A DNA stretch of 64,000 nucleotides from Siderastrea siderea (GCA_964030785.1 OZ034975.1:33571769-33635768); one strand, 5' to 3'. Numbered from the stretch's first letter, positions 54,154 through 63,989 are shown. A program made the numbers and translations. The notes: a model not told the origin generated them from the letters alone.

Positions 54154-54915
54154 ATGGATTTTGACATATTGCTTGACTCAAGCCTTGCAAAACTTGAAAG
54201 AGGTGGAGAACGGAATGTTTCACACGATTTCACAGTAAATTTTTATCCACCGATCGAATTGGGTAAAGGAAACTATAAAGCTGCGTTGAACAGACTTATC
54301 ACAATGAGTTACTCATGGAACAACATTGATTCTCGTTATGATAATAACAAAATTCGCTGGAAGAAAAAAACAGAACAAGCGTGGAAGACCTTAACTTTCC
54401 CGAATGGAATGTATGATTACAAAAGAATAAACACATTTATTCAGCAACACACCGGTAAAGTAGACCCGACAAACAAAGACAGTGATTACATTTTCACAAT
54501 GTATTTCGATATGTCAATTTATAGAGTTGTGACTTTGATACATAAAGATTATGAGCTTGACTTGTCTCAAGGAAATTTTGGCGAATTGATTGGTTATGGA
54601 AAAAGTACCTTGAGGGAGGATGTTGTCGGAAGGAAAGTTCCAAATATTACAAGAGGTGTTGATTGGGTTTATTTGCACTGCGATCTTATCTCACGCCGAA
54701 CAAACAATGTTCCAAGCGATGTGTTATACAGTTTCTCAACATCCGATCTTCAGGTAAGCTATCCATTTCGAAAAGAGCCACGTCGACTTGAGTGGCAGCC
54801 TGTTAATAAAAGTAATATAAATGCAATAAGAGTTTGGGTGACAGACGGAAGAAACAATATTCTGGATCTCAACGGGACAGACATTGCAATAAGCTTAATG
54901 ATTGAAAAAGATTAA
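54154..54915 (+). CDS. Minor capsid protein (penton-like)
   Basis: 253 residues. Starts with the pattern FTVNFYPPIELGKGNYKAAL that marks the Polinton penton protein; beta-rich throughout (VYLHCDLISRRTNNV, NAIRVWVTDGRNNI). Single jelly-roll that occupies capsid vertices. Lies just before the major capsid gene, as in other Polintons. Confidence 0.82.
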   Translation: MDFDILLDSSLAKLERGGERNVSHDFTVNFYPPIELGKGNYKAALNRLITMSYSWNNIDSRYDNNKIRWKKKTEQAWKTLTFPNGMYDYKRINTFIQQHTGKVDPTNKDSDYIFTMYFDMSIYRVVTLIHKDYELDLSQGNFGELIGYGKSTLREDVVGRKVPNITRGVDWVYLHCDLISRRTNNVPSDVLYSFSTSDLQVSYPFRKEPRRLEWQPVNKSNINAIRVWVTDGRNNILDLNGTDIAISLMIEKD

Positions 54916-54941
54916 AGTTTTTGTCGGTATAATATACAATC

Positions 54942-55319
54942 ATGTATCATCCAAGCGAGTGGGCAAGATACTTTGATGAAAAAACCGGGAGTTATCGATA
55001 TAAACACAAAGGGTCGGGTGTGATCCGTGACACCTTCATGACATCTGGTAAAGTACTCAAAAACAATGTAAAGAATGTTGCAAAAAAAACTGCTGAAAAA
55101 GCCACAAAAACAATCGCTGAAAAAGCGGGTCAGAAAGTTGGTGAACTTGCCGGTGAAAAAGGTTCAAAACAAATACGAAAATTACTGCAATAGAGAAAAA
55201 AACAAAAACCGTTGTCACAAGGCGCAAAAAAGAAACTTGCAAATATTTTGCAAAACCCAACACCAAAAAAATCAGACGCTCTTGTGAAATTAAATCAAAT
55301 TTTGGCAAATGAAATTTAA
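54942..55319 (+). CDS. Small basic protein, split by an in-frame TAG
   Basis: The frame runs 83 codons to TAG at 55191-55193 and then stays open for 41 more codons in the same frame to TAA at 55317. The N-terminus is YHPSEWARYFDEKTGSYRYK, then an Ala/Lys helix (AEKATKTIAEKAGQKVGELA). The second part is again basic (LSQGAKKKLANILQN). A small, basic, amphipathic virion protein between penton and major capsid genes, like adenovirus-type core proteins; the role is inference. Preceded by TATAATATACA. Confidence 0.6.
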
Positions 55320-55360
55320 TTAAAAAAATTTTTTCTATAAATATAATAAGCACTTGCAAC

Positions 55361-56626
55361 ATGTTCAGAAGTCAACCATACCTCGAAAAGACAAAATACG
55401 TTCGAATTAATTTAAACACTCCGATTGAACTTCCTGTGAACAATCAATTTCATAGAAAAAATGATTACAAATTCGATGTGACAAACCGAGACAATTTTTA
55501 TGACTGGTACAACGCTTATTTTCGAGTTGATTTCAAGTTTGAAGCAAAAGCAAACGGAGGTAACATTGCTGCTGACACTGAATCAGCTCCTATTAACGGT
55601 TCTTTCTCATTGATCAAAAGTTTGAAAGTAATTTCATCAGGGAAAAAATTGTACGAGGCAAGCGATATTCACAAAGGTATTTTCATCAAAAATCTGCTTG
55701 ATTTTTCAGATGATTTTTCAAGAAGTGTTGCAAAAAAACAATTTTGGTATCTTGACTCTGACGCTACCACAGACACTGATGGCAATGCGACAAACGTCGG
55801 AATGCGGGCAAGAGCGCTTCTATCACATGGAGGTTTAATGGTTCAGACTATTATCCCTTTAAACAGATACTCTTTCTTCGAAGGTCTTTCCGATAAATTG
55901 CTGCCACCAATGCAGCTTAATTTTGAAATTCAACTTCAAAACGACCAAGAAATGATTTTCCAAAACAATAACACAGATCTAAGAAGAATTGTTGTTCGTA
56001 AATTTGAGCGGTGGGCCCCACAATTGCATTTTACTGGTAAAGGACAGACTCTGGTAAATGAAAATTTTTTGAAACCAACCCAATGGAAATACCTGAATGA
56101 AACTTTGCATAACAGCAGCGCCCGAAGGGATGCGAATGGTACGTGGTTAATTACACCGGGGATAAAAAACCCCAAGCATGTTTTTGTCTTCATTCAACAA
56201 AGTCGGAAACAAAATGATTACAGGTACAACCCTTACATCTTTGACATATTTGATATCGATGGTGATGACTCAGCAAGATTGGACACTTGCCGCCTTCAGT
56301 ACGGCACAAAATTTTTCCCTGAGCTTCCTTACGACCATGATTTTAAAATAAGAATTTTGAATGATTTGATCAATTTCCGATACAGAAAGAACGACTGCAA
56401 TATCGGAGTTCAGCTGCAGCTTGCAAATTTTGAGAAGTTATACCCAATTATCTATTTTGATCTACGAAACATTGAAAAAAGTGTGACAGGCGACCCGAAA
56501 AAGCTTGAATTACATTACACACTGAATGAAGCCGCAAACGCTCAAGATTATATGATCTTCGCTTTGGTTTTGAATGAAGAAGAATTCGTGTTAAAGCAAA
56601 TTGGCAGTGAGCTTGTCGTTGTCTAG
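55361..56626 (+). CDS. Major capsid protein (double jelly-roll)
   Basis: 421 residues, close to the usual Polinton size. Opens RINLNTPIELPVNNQFHRKN with NFYDWYNAYFRVDF; two beta-rich halves (about 20-220 and 230-421) linked by KPTQWKYLNETLH, ending in MIFALVLNEEEFVLKQIG. Trimers would build the icosahedral shell. Uninterrupted frame. Follows the penton and the small basic gene. Confidence 0.88.
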   Translation: MFRSQPYLEKTKYVRINLNTPIELPVNNQFHRKNDYKFDVTNRDNFYDWYNAYFRVDFKFEAKANGGNIAADTESAPINGSFSLIKSLKVISSGKKLYEASDIHKGIFIKNLLDFSDDFSRSVAKKQFWYLDSDATTDTDGNATNVGMRARALLSHGGLMVQTIIPLNRYSFFEGLSDKLLPPMQLNFEIQLQNDQEMIFQNNNTDLRRIVVRKFERWAPQLHFTGKGQTLVNENFLKPTQWKYLNETLHNSSARRDANGTWLITPGIKNPKHVFVFIQQSRKQNDYRYNPYIFDIFDIDGDDSARLDTCRLQYGTKFFPELPYDHDFKIRILNDLINFRYRKNDCNIGVQLQLANFEKLYPIIYFDLRNIEKSVTGDPKKLELHYTLNEAANAQDYMIFALVLNEEEFVLKQIGSELVVV

Positions 56627-56639
56627 GAAAAATAATTGA

Positions 56640-56668
56640 AAAAAATTTGAATATAATATACACACAAG
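56640..56668 (+). promoter_or_regulatory. TATAATATAC late-type promoter motif
   Basis: GAATATAATATACACACAAG just upstream of the ATG at 56669; the same TATAATATACA core lies upstream of 54942, and variants before 58841 and 57504. Confidence 0.5.
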
Positions 56669-57061
56669 ATGAGCACAACTTATAATCCTTTCAAAATAGC
56701 ACTGACTGATGGCCAGAAAAAAAAACTTCAAAAAGCTTATGTAACAAAGATGCCTGTTGGTCTGAGAGTCAAACCAGACCAAATTGGGCGTGGTGACGAA
56801 CTTCTTCTCACTGAAACTCAAATCGCGCGATTGAAAAAAAGATCAGCGGCAGGGAAAGGAATGGTAATAAAATTAAGCCAGACACAGATTCAAAGTATTT
56901 CTCAGAGTGGAAAAGGTATGCAAACGCAACCACCACCACCGCCACCACCACGAACAAGACGATCACCAGGAATACCAAAAGGTAAAGGAATGCAAATTCA
57001 ACCTCCACCTTTTTATGGAACTTGGGAGGATTATTATCGTTTAAAAAAAAGTAAAATTTGA
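56669..57061 (+). CDS. Basic protein with GKGM repeats
   Basis: 130 residues. N-terminal part has two similar modules (LTDGQKKKLQKAY, LTETQIARLKKRS, LSQTQIQSI) and three GKGM motifs, around a poly-Pro run. Composition fits a core or minor capsid protein. GKGM may be a cleavage site for the neighbouring protease; that is inference. Confidence 0.55.
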   Translation: MSTTYNPFKIALTDGQKKKLQKAYVTKMPVGLRVKPDQIGRGDELLLTETQIARLKKRSAAGKGMVIKLSQTQIQSISQSGKGMQTQPPPPPPPRTRRSPGIPKGKGMQIQPPPFYGTWEDYYRLKKSKI

Positions 57062-57559
57062 AGATAAACATCTATCCAACATTGACTTGAAAAAATGGTG
57101 CAACTTTTTACGAATCCCCATCAAAGGTATTTTTAGCAGAAACGAAAAAAACCCTTGTTTCATTCTCCATGCATTATTAACTTGGATGATTTTGGAAGTT
57201 TGGGAACTCACTGGGTATGTTGTTGGCCTAATGATGGTACTTATGAGTATTTCGATTCATTTGGGCTTCCACCACCTTTGGAATGGGAAAAAGAAATGTC
57301 AATGCACGGGATGACACATTTTTTCAGAAATGATAACCAAATTCAATGGGAACAAAGTGTGAGATGTGGTTACTACTGCCTTCTCTTTTTAAACGAAAGA
57401 AACAAAGGAACAAGTTTTGCCGATATTTTGAAAATGTTCTCCAACGATTTACTTCAAAATGAGGAAATAGTGAAAAATTATTTTTTCTTAAAATATATAT
57501 GCAATGGAAGTGTACTGTGTGAAAGAAAAGCGGAACACACCCAATGTGCAGGGAAGTGA
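57045..57559 (+). pseudogene. Adenain-like cysteine protease, frame-changed
   Basis: The N-terminal part (KKWCNFLRIPIKGIFSRN) reads in one frame, open from 57045 without an ATG; the catalytic part reads in the -1 frame from about 57152. That part holds GTHWV (His), YFDSFG (Asp), the Gln of NQIQWEQ and SVRCGYYC (catalytic Cys), with Gln to Cys spacing of 7 as in adenain. It would cut capsid precursors. The change lies exactly on A AAA AAC (57146-57152). Lack of ATG and the frame change may be decay or recoding. Confidence 0.78.
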
Positions 57560-58291
57560 AAAGGTTGTAATCACAAAGAACAATCAAAAACTCTTGAAAG
57601 CAAAATGCGCTAGTTGCAGAATAACAAAAACAAGTTTTATGCCGAAAAACGTGGAGGGCAGTGGTATTGATATACATGCAGCACTAGGAAAATTTCCGAA
57701 ACCAAAAAAAGGTTGGACATTACCAGGCCATAATTTCACAGGGCCATACAATCCTCTTGAAAAGCAAGTGAAATACGATCCAGAAACGGGTGAAATTCTT
57801 GAAATATATCAACAACCCACAGGTGCTACAGATGCGATTGCAATGCAACATGATGTCGATTATGATGTTTGTTCCAACCGTGACAAAAAAATACGGTGAA
57901 AATCTCAAAAAATGCAAACACAAAGCGGATAAAAAAATGGTTGTCTCTTGACGCAGTTCCTTACAAACAGAGACAGTGGGGTCATGTGGCTGCAAGAAAT
58001 GCAATCAATGCTAAACAAAAGTTAGGGTTGGGTTTGAAACAACAAAAAGGGACTGGTTTTAAACCCTGGGAAGTAGCGAAATATGCTGAAAAAGTAACAA
58101 AAAAATTAATTCCTTCAACAAAACATGTATTCGATCGGTATTGGTCAGGTGATATTGCGAAAAATGCTTTCACAGGACCAACTGGTGTCACAAGCAAGAA
58201 ATTTTGGACTCATCCAAAAAAAGGTAATGTCATGCGTTTGGTAAAAAATCCGAAAACAGGCAAATATGAAAATGTTTATGAAGAACTTTGA
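57504..58291 (+). pseudogene. Phospholipase-A2-like protein, frame-changed
   Basis: Two overlapping frames (57504-57899 and 57896-58291). The first has LPGHNFTGPYNPL and QHDVDYDVC, matching the Ca-loop and HDxxY catalytic motif of the PLA2 domain found in parvovirus VP1 and Polinton-like elements. The second has DAVPYKQRQWGHVAARNAIN and KQKLGLG. Between 57885 and 57945 the middle reads best in a third frame, so two small indels, or one -1 shift, separate the parts. A membrane-penetration role is inferred from the family. It ends tail to tail with the zinc-ribbon gene. Confidence 0.6.
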
Positions 58292-58916
58292 TTGGCTTTT
58301 AACCACCATTTATCAAACTCCTGTTTTGCGAGCCACCAGCTTACTAAGCTTTTTGGAAGGTGATGAGAAATAGATTTCATAATTTCTTTTTTGTTGGGCC
58401 AGCATTCAGAAGGTATCTTTTCAAAATAATTATAAAAAAAAAACAGGGATAGTTCACTGCCTTGCCGGACATCTTCTGAAATTGAGCAATAACGTTACCA
58501 AGAAAATCTACCTCGCTGGAAGAAAACATTTTGTAAATGTTCCATTTACGCAAAACACTTTTTAAATGAAAATTAGTTGCAGTGAAAATTCTTACCCGAT
58601 TTTCTTCTTGAAACTGTTCATCATCAAATTCAGACTCTCTACCACATTTTGGACATGCACGACAGAACTCATTCACCACATAAATTAATTGCTCCTCGCA
58701 TGAAGGACAACGATAAATCTCTTTTGATAATGGGTATGAATTTTTTTTTTGCAATGTTTCTTGAATTTTTTTTCGCCAAAATTTTCTCACCTTGCAACCA
58801 ACCAAATGGGTCGTCCATTTTTTATTGTGTATGATATACAATGAGCTCGCGTATTTCCAATAAGTTGACAAAAATCTATTACAGTCCGCAAGGGTATTGG
58901 AAAGGGTTTGCAGCAA
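58276..58916 (-). pseudogene. Zinc-ribbon protein, late-transcription-factor-like, frame-changed
   Basis: The main frame (to 58377) has a zinc ribbon CPSCEEQ...CRACPKCG (two CxxC pairs) followed by a helical region. At the T10 run (58434-58443, read as T on the minus strand) the sensible reading moves to -1 and goes on to 58276 with a Trp-rich end. The layout resembles the VLTF3-type late factors of large DNA viruses, but this is only a resemblance. An ATG at about 58825 in a neighbouring frame may be the real start; the frame from 58916 overlaps the divergent integrase. Confidence 0.42.
58817..58840. promoter_or_regulatory. Divergent promoter of integrase and zinc-ribbon gene
   Basis: TTTTATTGTGTATGATATACA contains a short near-palindrome (GTATGATATAC) directly before the integrase ATG and on the other strand before the zinc-ribbon start. 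Confidence 0.45.
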
Positions 58917-59845
58917 TTAAGAAATTAGCCCAGGCAGCAAAAGTTTCGGAAGATGTGGCTCAAAACTGGTTGATGAAGCAAGCTCTTTGGCAGATTTATT
59001 TACCACCCCCACGTTACATTCCAAGACCGAAATTTGATGTTCCTGTTCCAAACAAAGTTCATCCAGCCGATCTTCTGTATCTCCCACACGATCGCCCACC
59101 ACGTTCCCGTAAAACTTTTAAATATGCTCTCACAGTGGTAGATGTGGCCTCTCGATACAAAGAGGCCGAACCGTTGTCCACAAAAGAGGCTAAAGAAGTC
59201 GCATCTGCTCTGGAACGGATTTATAGTCGTGGTCCTTTGAAGTGGCCGAAACTGCTTCAGGTCGATCCTGGTCGTGAGTTCATGGGTGCTGTGAATCAAC
59301 TGCTTTCGAAACATAATGTCGAGGTTAGACGCGGCCGTGTGGATATTCACCGTGATCAAGCAATTGTTGAAAGATTCAACCGCACTCTGGCTGAACGGCT
59401 GTTTGGACACCAATATGGGGTTGAAATGCGCCTACCTGAGGGTCAGCGGTCTACTTCGTGGGTTAAAAGGCTTCCTCAAGTTGTTGCCGCTCTGAACAAC
59501 GAGGTAACAAGCCTTACCGGCAAGAAACCCGCCGTTGCCATTAAAGAAAAAAATGTTTCTGCAAAGCCATCGACACCTTATTCAAGGCCCTTTTGGGCAA
59601 ATGGAAAAAAGCTCCCCTCTCTCGTTAATGTGCGCTATCTCTACCAACCTGGCGAGCTTGAAGGTGGTGTAAAAAGAGCTACAGATCCAATCTGGTCTTT
59701 GAAAGTTCATAGCATTGAAAGATCTTTTACCAAGCCAAATCAACCCGTTCTCTACTATTTGCACGACGGTCCCAAGCGCGGCTTCGTGCGTGAAGAACTG
59801 CTGGTTGTCCCTCCAAACACACAGTTACCCCCCGAGCAACTTTGA
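58841..59845 (+). CDS. Retroviral-type DDE integrase
   Basis: 334 residues, uninterrupted. A short helical N-terminal domain, then DDE core: Asp101 in TVVDVASRY, Asp142 in LQVDPGREF, Glu177 in QAIVERFNRT (34 residues between the second Asp and Glu). The C-terminal region (from about 260) is an SH3-like barrel with LPSLVNVRYLYQPGELEGG and ends FVREELLVVP. Inserts element ends and makes the 5-6-bp target duplication. Converges on the polymerase gene. Confidence 0.95.
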   Translation: MSSRISNKLTKIYYSPQGYWKGFAAIKKLAQAAKVSEDVAQNWLMKQALWQIYLPPPRYIPRPKFDVPVPNKVHPADLLYLPHDRPPRSRKTFKYALTVVDVASRYKEAEPLSTKEAKEVASALERIYSRGPLKWPKLLQVDPGREFMGAVNQLLSKHNVEVRRGRVDIHRDQAIVERFNRTLAERLFGHQYGVEMRLPEGQRSTSWVKRLPQVVAALNNEVTSLTGKKPAVAIKEKNVSAKPSTPYSRPFWANGKKLPSLVNVRYLYQPGELEGGVKRATDPIWSLKVHSIERSFTKPNQPVLYYLHDGPKRGFVREELLVVPPNTQLPPEQL

Positions 59846-62800
59846 AACTTCGGCATCTAACTCTATAAGTTCATCATATGTTAATGTTAGCATTTCGTTG
59901 TACCCATAAGCTTTTGTATGAATACCATCGTCACATATCCATTGCTTAGAATCAAATGGTGAAAGCGAAATTTTGTTAAGATGCATTCCATATATCTCAT
60001 GCCCCTCGCTTCGAAGAATGTTCATTCCATGTCATAGCTGCTCCTTTCCAAAAAGCGTTTCCTTGAACTGATCATGCATAATTTTTTTCTTTACAACACT
60101 CTTTTTTACACCTTTTGCTTTTTTTTATATTTTTTTCGTCAGCCTTCAAGATACATTTTTGGTCTTAGACAAACACACTCTGCAACTGGTGTTCCATTGC
60201 ATTCATCTTTCATTTTGCCCAAGACCTTTTTGTTGCTATTTGAGTAAAGTTGATGTTCTTTCGGGTAGTCACTCGTATCATAAAGATTTTTGTTTGTTTC
60301 GATGTCTTTGTAGAAGTCATCCGTTTCAATTTCAACAAGAAGGCTGTCGGTATCTGTGTACAAAAGCTCGCACTTTGGTCCGTATTGCTTTTTAAGTTTG
60401 TTGTAGAAAAAGTCGTACATCAATATCTTGCTGTTGTCAAGGATAGTCATCCCCGTGTAGACAGGTTTGTTAAGCAGCAGCCGGCTTTTGTGCATGTCAA
60501 TTCCGACAAGGTCATTTGAAAACATTACATGCCTTGAGTACAAAGGGCTGGCAACCAATTTCCTTATTTTGTCTGTCTCATTGCTTCTCACGATTTTTAT
60601 GTCAACACGGTTACGCAAGTTTTCCATGGTTTTTCCGAAAACTGAGTTATTCATTAGCTTGTAAAAGTTCTTTTCAAAGTCACTCCTTGCATTTTTTTCT
60701 GAATTCTGTATTCATCCGGATGTACGGCTCCATCCAGCATTCTTGTTCGAACTCCAACACCCTGTTCACTCGCTTAAGTTTCATTCCCTGATTCAGATAA
60801 AACTGCAAGTTTCTGTAATGCACAACATAGTTGCTTTTGTCCTCAAGTGTCAGAAGCAGCTTCTCGCTGTCCGGCGGTTTCAGATCCAGGTCTTTCATCA
60901 ACCTCTTTTGGTAGTCCGTCATACATTCTTTTTTCACGACCTTTTTTTCCGGCGCAAGGGGATAGCTGTTGTGTTGCTCATGCAGTTCTGCTGGATATTC
61001 AAGATCCACCTCAAGAATCCATCCATTCTTTGCGTTTTCTTTTTTCTTAATGATGTCTTCCTCAGTGGGCATAACACGTTTCCATTTAAAATCTCTTTTC
61101 GGGAGTGGCTTGCTCATTGCCAATCCGTAAAGGTTGTTCGCGTCGAGATACATGATGTATTTGTTCGGTTTGCTGGGGTCATAGTCCGGTACTAGCGGGT
61201 TGTTTGCCTTAGCGTATCTTTTGCTTACCATGGAAATTCCACCCCGCATTCCCCTTTCCACGAAGAGATGCATTTCAAGGTCTGTGAATAACTCAAGCTC
61301 GATCCCCGTCTTTTTCAAGAGCGCGTCCCAGGAAAGTCCTGGCGACGTGTAATAATGAGCTGGATCTAACCCGTACTGCTCTTGGTATATGTTTCGGAAG
61401 TTCTCAAAAACATCCGCCAGCAGTGCGACATCCGTTTTCACGTAAAAATCGTGATAATCGCCCAGCGTTTTGCATTCAAAAGCATCCCAAACAGTCTTCG
61501 CGTGCGCATACTCTTTGTCTGTTATGTGCTCGTCGTTCAGCTTGCTGTAAAACTTCTCTTTGTCCGGAAGCCTTGTCTCGCTAAATCTCCCCCATGAGTC
61601 CATGTACTCGTAAGGGTAGATACCTTTTTTGTAAAGCAGGTCGCTTCCTTTTGAAATGGTTGATGTTATTTTTAATGACTCCTTTGGTGTTGCGCTTATA
61701 AGTGAATCAAGGCTCGCTTGCAAAAAGTTGAAGCTGTCGATGAAACGCAGACCTCCGACTGAAAATGTGATATATATTTCTCCATGTTGTTGGCGACACA
61801 TTTCACCTCTTTTTTCAGCTGTGACATCGCTTGCATTAAATGGTGTGCGTCGTAACCCCTCAGGTTATGAAATACAACTGGTATTTGGTAAGTCTGGGGA
61901 TTTATACGCAGTTTCAGACTGCATTCGTTATGCGCCGCTCCACGGTACCTTCCAGTAATATGGCAATGGTCTTTCACTGCGTCTCTGAAGTTTTTCTGAA
62001 GTAAAGAGTTTCCACAGTACCTACAATTTTTCTGAAATTTTGCTTCCAACTTGTCTTTTTTGTCTGTTAATCCTTTTAGCCTAAGAATACCCCATTGTTG
62101 TTCTTTCTGTGCTCTGTAAAAACATTTTTTGTGCCATTGACCCCTATAACTGCATTTTTCACTGCCTTCACCGCCTTCTATGCTCCAAACCGGTAAAGAG
62201 TCTAAGAATTCATCTTTTATCAAACTCTTGTTACAAATATAACAATCAGTTGCATTTTTGAATTTTACTCAGTCTTCGGGCTCCATCACAATCGGCTTTT
62301 TTTCTGCCAAACTGTCTCTTATTTTCACCTCTTCCTGCAGAATGTCATTTAAAAACGTTCCAACAGCGTTTTCGCCCCTGTAAACCTTTGACCCTGAAAC
62401 TTCACCGTCGATTCTCACAACCATGTAAGAATACCCGCATGCCTCATGCCATTCGGTCTTCTCTGTGTAGCTTTTTTTCTTGCTCTCTGGCCCAATCTCA
62501 CAACCTGGAATCTTTCTAACCAAAGCCTCAAAGTCAGCATATATCACGTATGGCACCTTCATCTGTTTGTGATGATTTTGGAAAGAAAAGGTGTTTTCCC
62601 CCTCTTCCGGCATCTCGATTCTTGTCGGCCTGCCATTCACACCATTGCAATATTTTTTGTGGTTCTCGAGCAAGTCTGCTCTTGAAAAACCTGTTAAGCA
62701 CATCATGCAGTAGTGTTTTGTGTTGCTGTTTTTGGTCTGATCGAAGAGCATAGCGCTCACCCGTTTTACATAACAATAGTGTTGTATTATCCCCGACTCA

Positions 62801-63681
62801 ATTAACATCAGGTTTATCCGCGGCACGCTTTTTTCTTTTTTACTTATCCCATGCGGAATCACACAATTATTTTCATTTTCCCAGCCAAATACGTTTATTG
62901 CAAGGTTTTTGTTTTGAGCTTCAAGCTTGTCTATCAGTTTTACCGGTGTTGGGAAATCGATTCCTTCATAGTTAATGCCATCGTTAACCGAATATTTGCT
63001 TGGCCTTTCCGCGTGATTTCCATCTTTTGGAGGGAATAAAGCAGCTCTGAGCGCCCACTTCAAACATTCGTTGTCTCTGTTTTTCACGTTAATTATTGCC
63101 TTCTTTTTTGCCAGATTGGCTGGAAGAGGTAAATAGGTTCCTCCGCGTAGTGGCTGATAGCGTGCAACATTCACGTAGGCAACCATTATTCTTTCAAGAA
63201 CCCATCCTGAGCCCCGCTCTGACCAAGACTCTATTTCACCCTTTATTCTTTCAACAAATCTGTCGAATTCTGTTTTCATCTGGTCCTCGTCATTTCTGTT
63301 GAAAACGTGCGGTTCATTTTTTCGAAAATAATGTTCCATGTACTGTGTTCCACCGTCTCTCTCTATTGAAAACTCTACTTGTAAACCAAAACTTACTTTT
63401 ACGCTTTTTAATTTTTGGATTTCGTTTTCAACCAAATCAGTAAACTTTTCTTTCGTTTCCCTTGCAAACACAAAAAGATCTTTATTGTTTGGATTTTCTT
63501 CAGAAACAGCCATTCTCCAAATACGAAGCCAGTCCTGGAAATTATTTTGGGATATTAAAAACCTGTCATATAATACAACATAATTTGGTTTTAACGTTTG
63601 GGGCAAGTTTATGTTTTTCTCCTCCGGTATTGTGCCGTAAAACATTTGCAGAACATCGGACGAATATCTTGCGGCTGCCAT
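59825..63681 (-). pseudogene. Protein-primed DNA polymerase B, interrupted
   Basis: Reads right to left. 63681-62269: N-terminus (start MAAARYSS in the TIR), C..C zinc-finger HYCMMCL, and exonuclease motif YADFEA near residue 380. A TGA at 62271-62269 stands in frame; the same frame then goes on to 61696 (HCHITG...HNEC and NLRGYDAHHLM). The frame changes near 61770, then 61801-60680 with YLDANNLYG (motif A). It changes again near 60685, then 60654-60139 with [13 protein letters not shown] (motif B) and [10 protein letters not shown] (motif C). Further breaks follow near 60140-60110, and a TGA is at 60034-60032. The last frame ends at 59825 with LSPFDSKQWICDDGIHT. A full-length family member would be about 1250 residues. 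The many breaks argue for a pseudogene. Confidence 0.92.
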
Positions 63682-63827
63682 TTTGGTGTATATACTTGTG
63701 ATGATACTTGTTCAATAGGAAATAATTCTGGGCCACTTTGTATATATACCAGTGCAGACATTTCTTAAATATAAAATATTTTCTGTGACACATCCTCTTC
63801 ACTGGTCCGCGAAGTCACACACTTCGT

Positions 63828-63834
63828 TTTTATA
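63828..63834 (-). promoter_or_regulatory. TATA box for polymerase gene
   Basis: TATAAAA on the minus strand, 147 bp upstream of the ATG at 63681, the exact counterpart of 48012-48018. Confidence 0.55.
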
Positions 63835-63845
63835 CTGTTTGCGTT

Positions 63846-63989
63846 ACACACATGTAAGATGAGGTGTTCTGGGACAGAAATTTAAATAAGCTGTTTTTAC
63901 CGAAACGAGGCGAGCATGGGAGCCGAGTTTCGGTGAAAAAAACCGCTTATTTAAATTTCTGTCCCAGAGCCCTCATCTTACATGTGTGT
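63846..63989. repeat. Terminal palindrome inside the right TIR
   Basis: ACACACATGTAAGATGAGG at 63846 and its inverse ending at 63989, with the same arms as at the left end. About 144 bp. Confidence 0.92.

Larger units (their letters stand above)
47858..63989. mobile_element. Polinton/Maverick, complete, 16,132 bp
   Basis: Bounded by about 330-bp inverted repeats (47858-48187, 63659-63989) and a GGTCC duplication inside a LINE. Encodes the Polinton core set: protein-primed DNA polymerase B, DDE integrase, A32/FtsK-like packaging ATPase, adenain-like protease, and minor and major capsid proteins, plus accessory genes. Gene blocks converge and diverge: left part mostly minus, capsid block plus, polymerase minus. 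Several genes are interrupted by frame changes or stops. The inverted repeats differ at three bases and one T-run length, so the insertion is young. Virus-like particle formation is possible for the family; for this copy it is unproven. Confidence 0.97.
63659..63989 (-). repeat. Polinton right terminal inverted repeat
   Basis: Matches 47858-48187 except three substitutions and one base in a T run. Holds the polymerase start, a TATA box (63828-63834) and a terminal palindrome (63846-63989). Confidence 0.95.

Noticed and set aside
62269..62271. TGA recoded as Trp in the polymerase
   Set aside because: A second TGA and several frame changes in the same gene fit decay or errors better, and other genes of the element show no such use.
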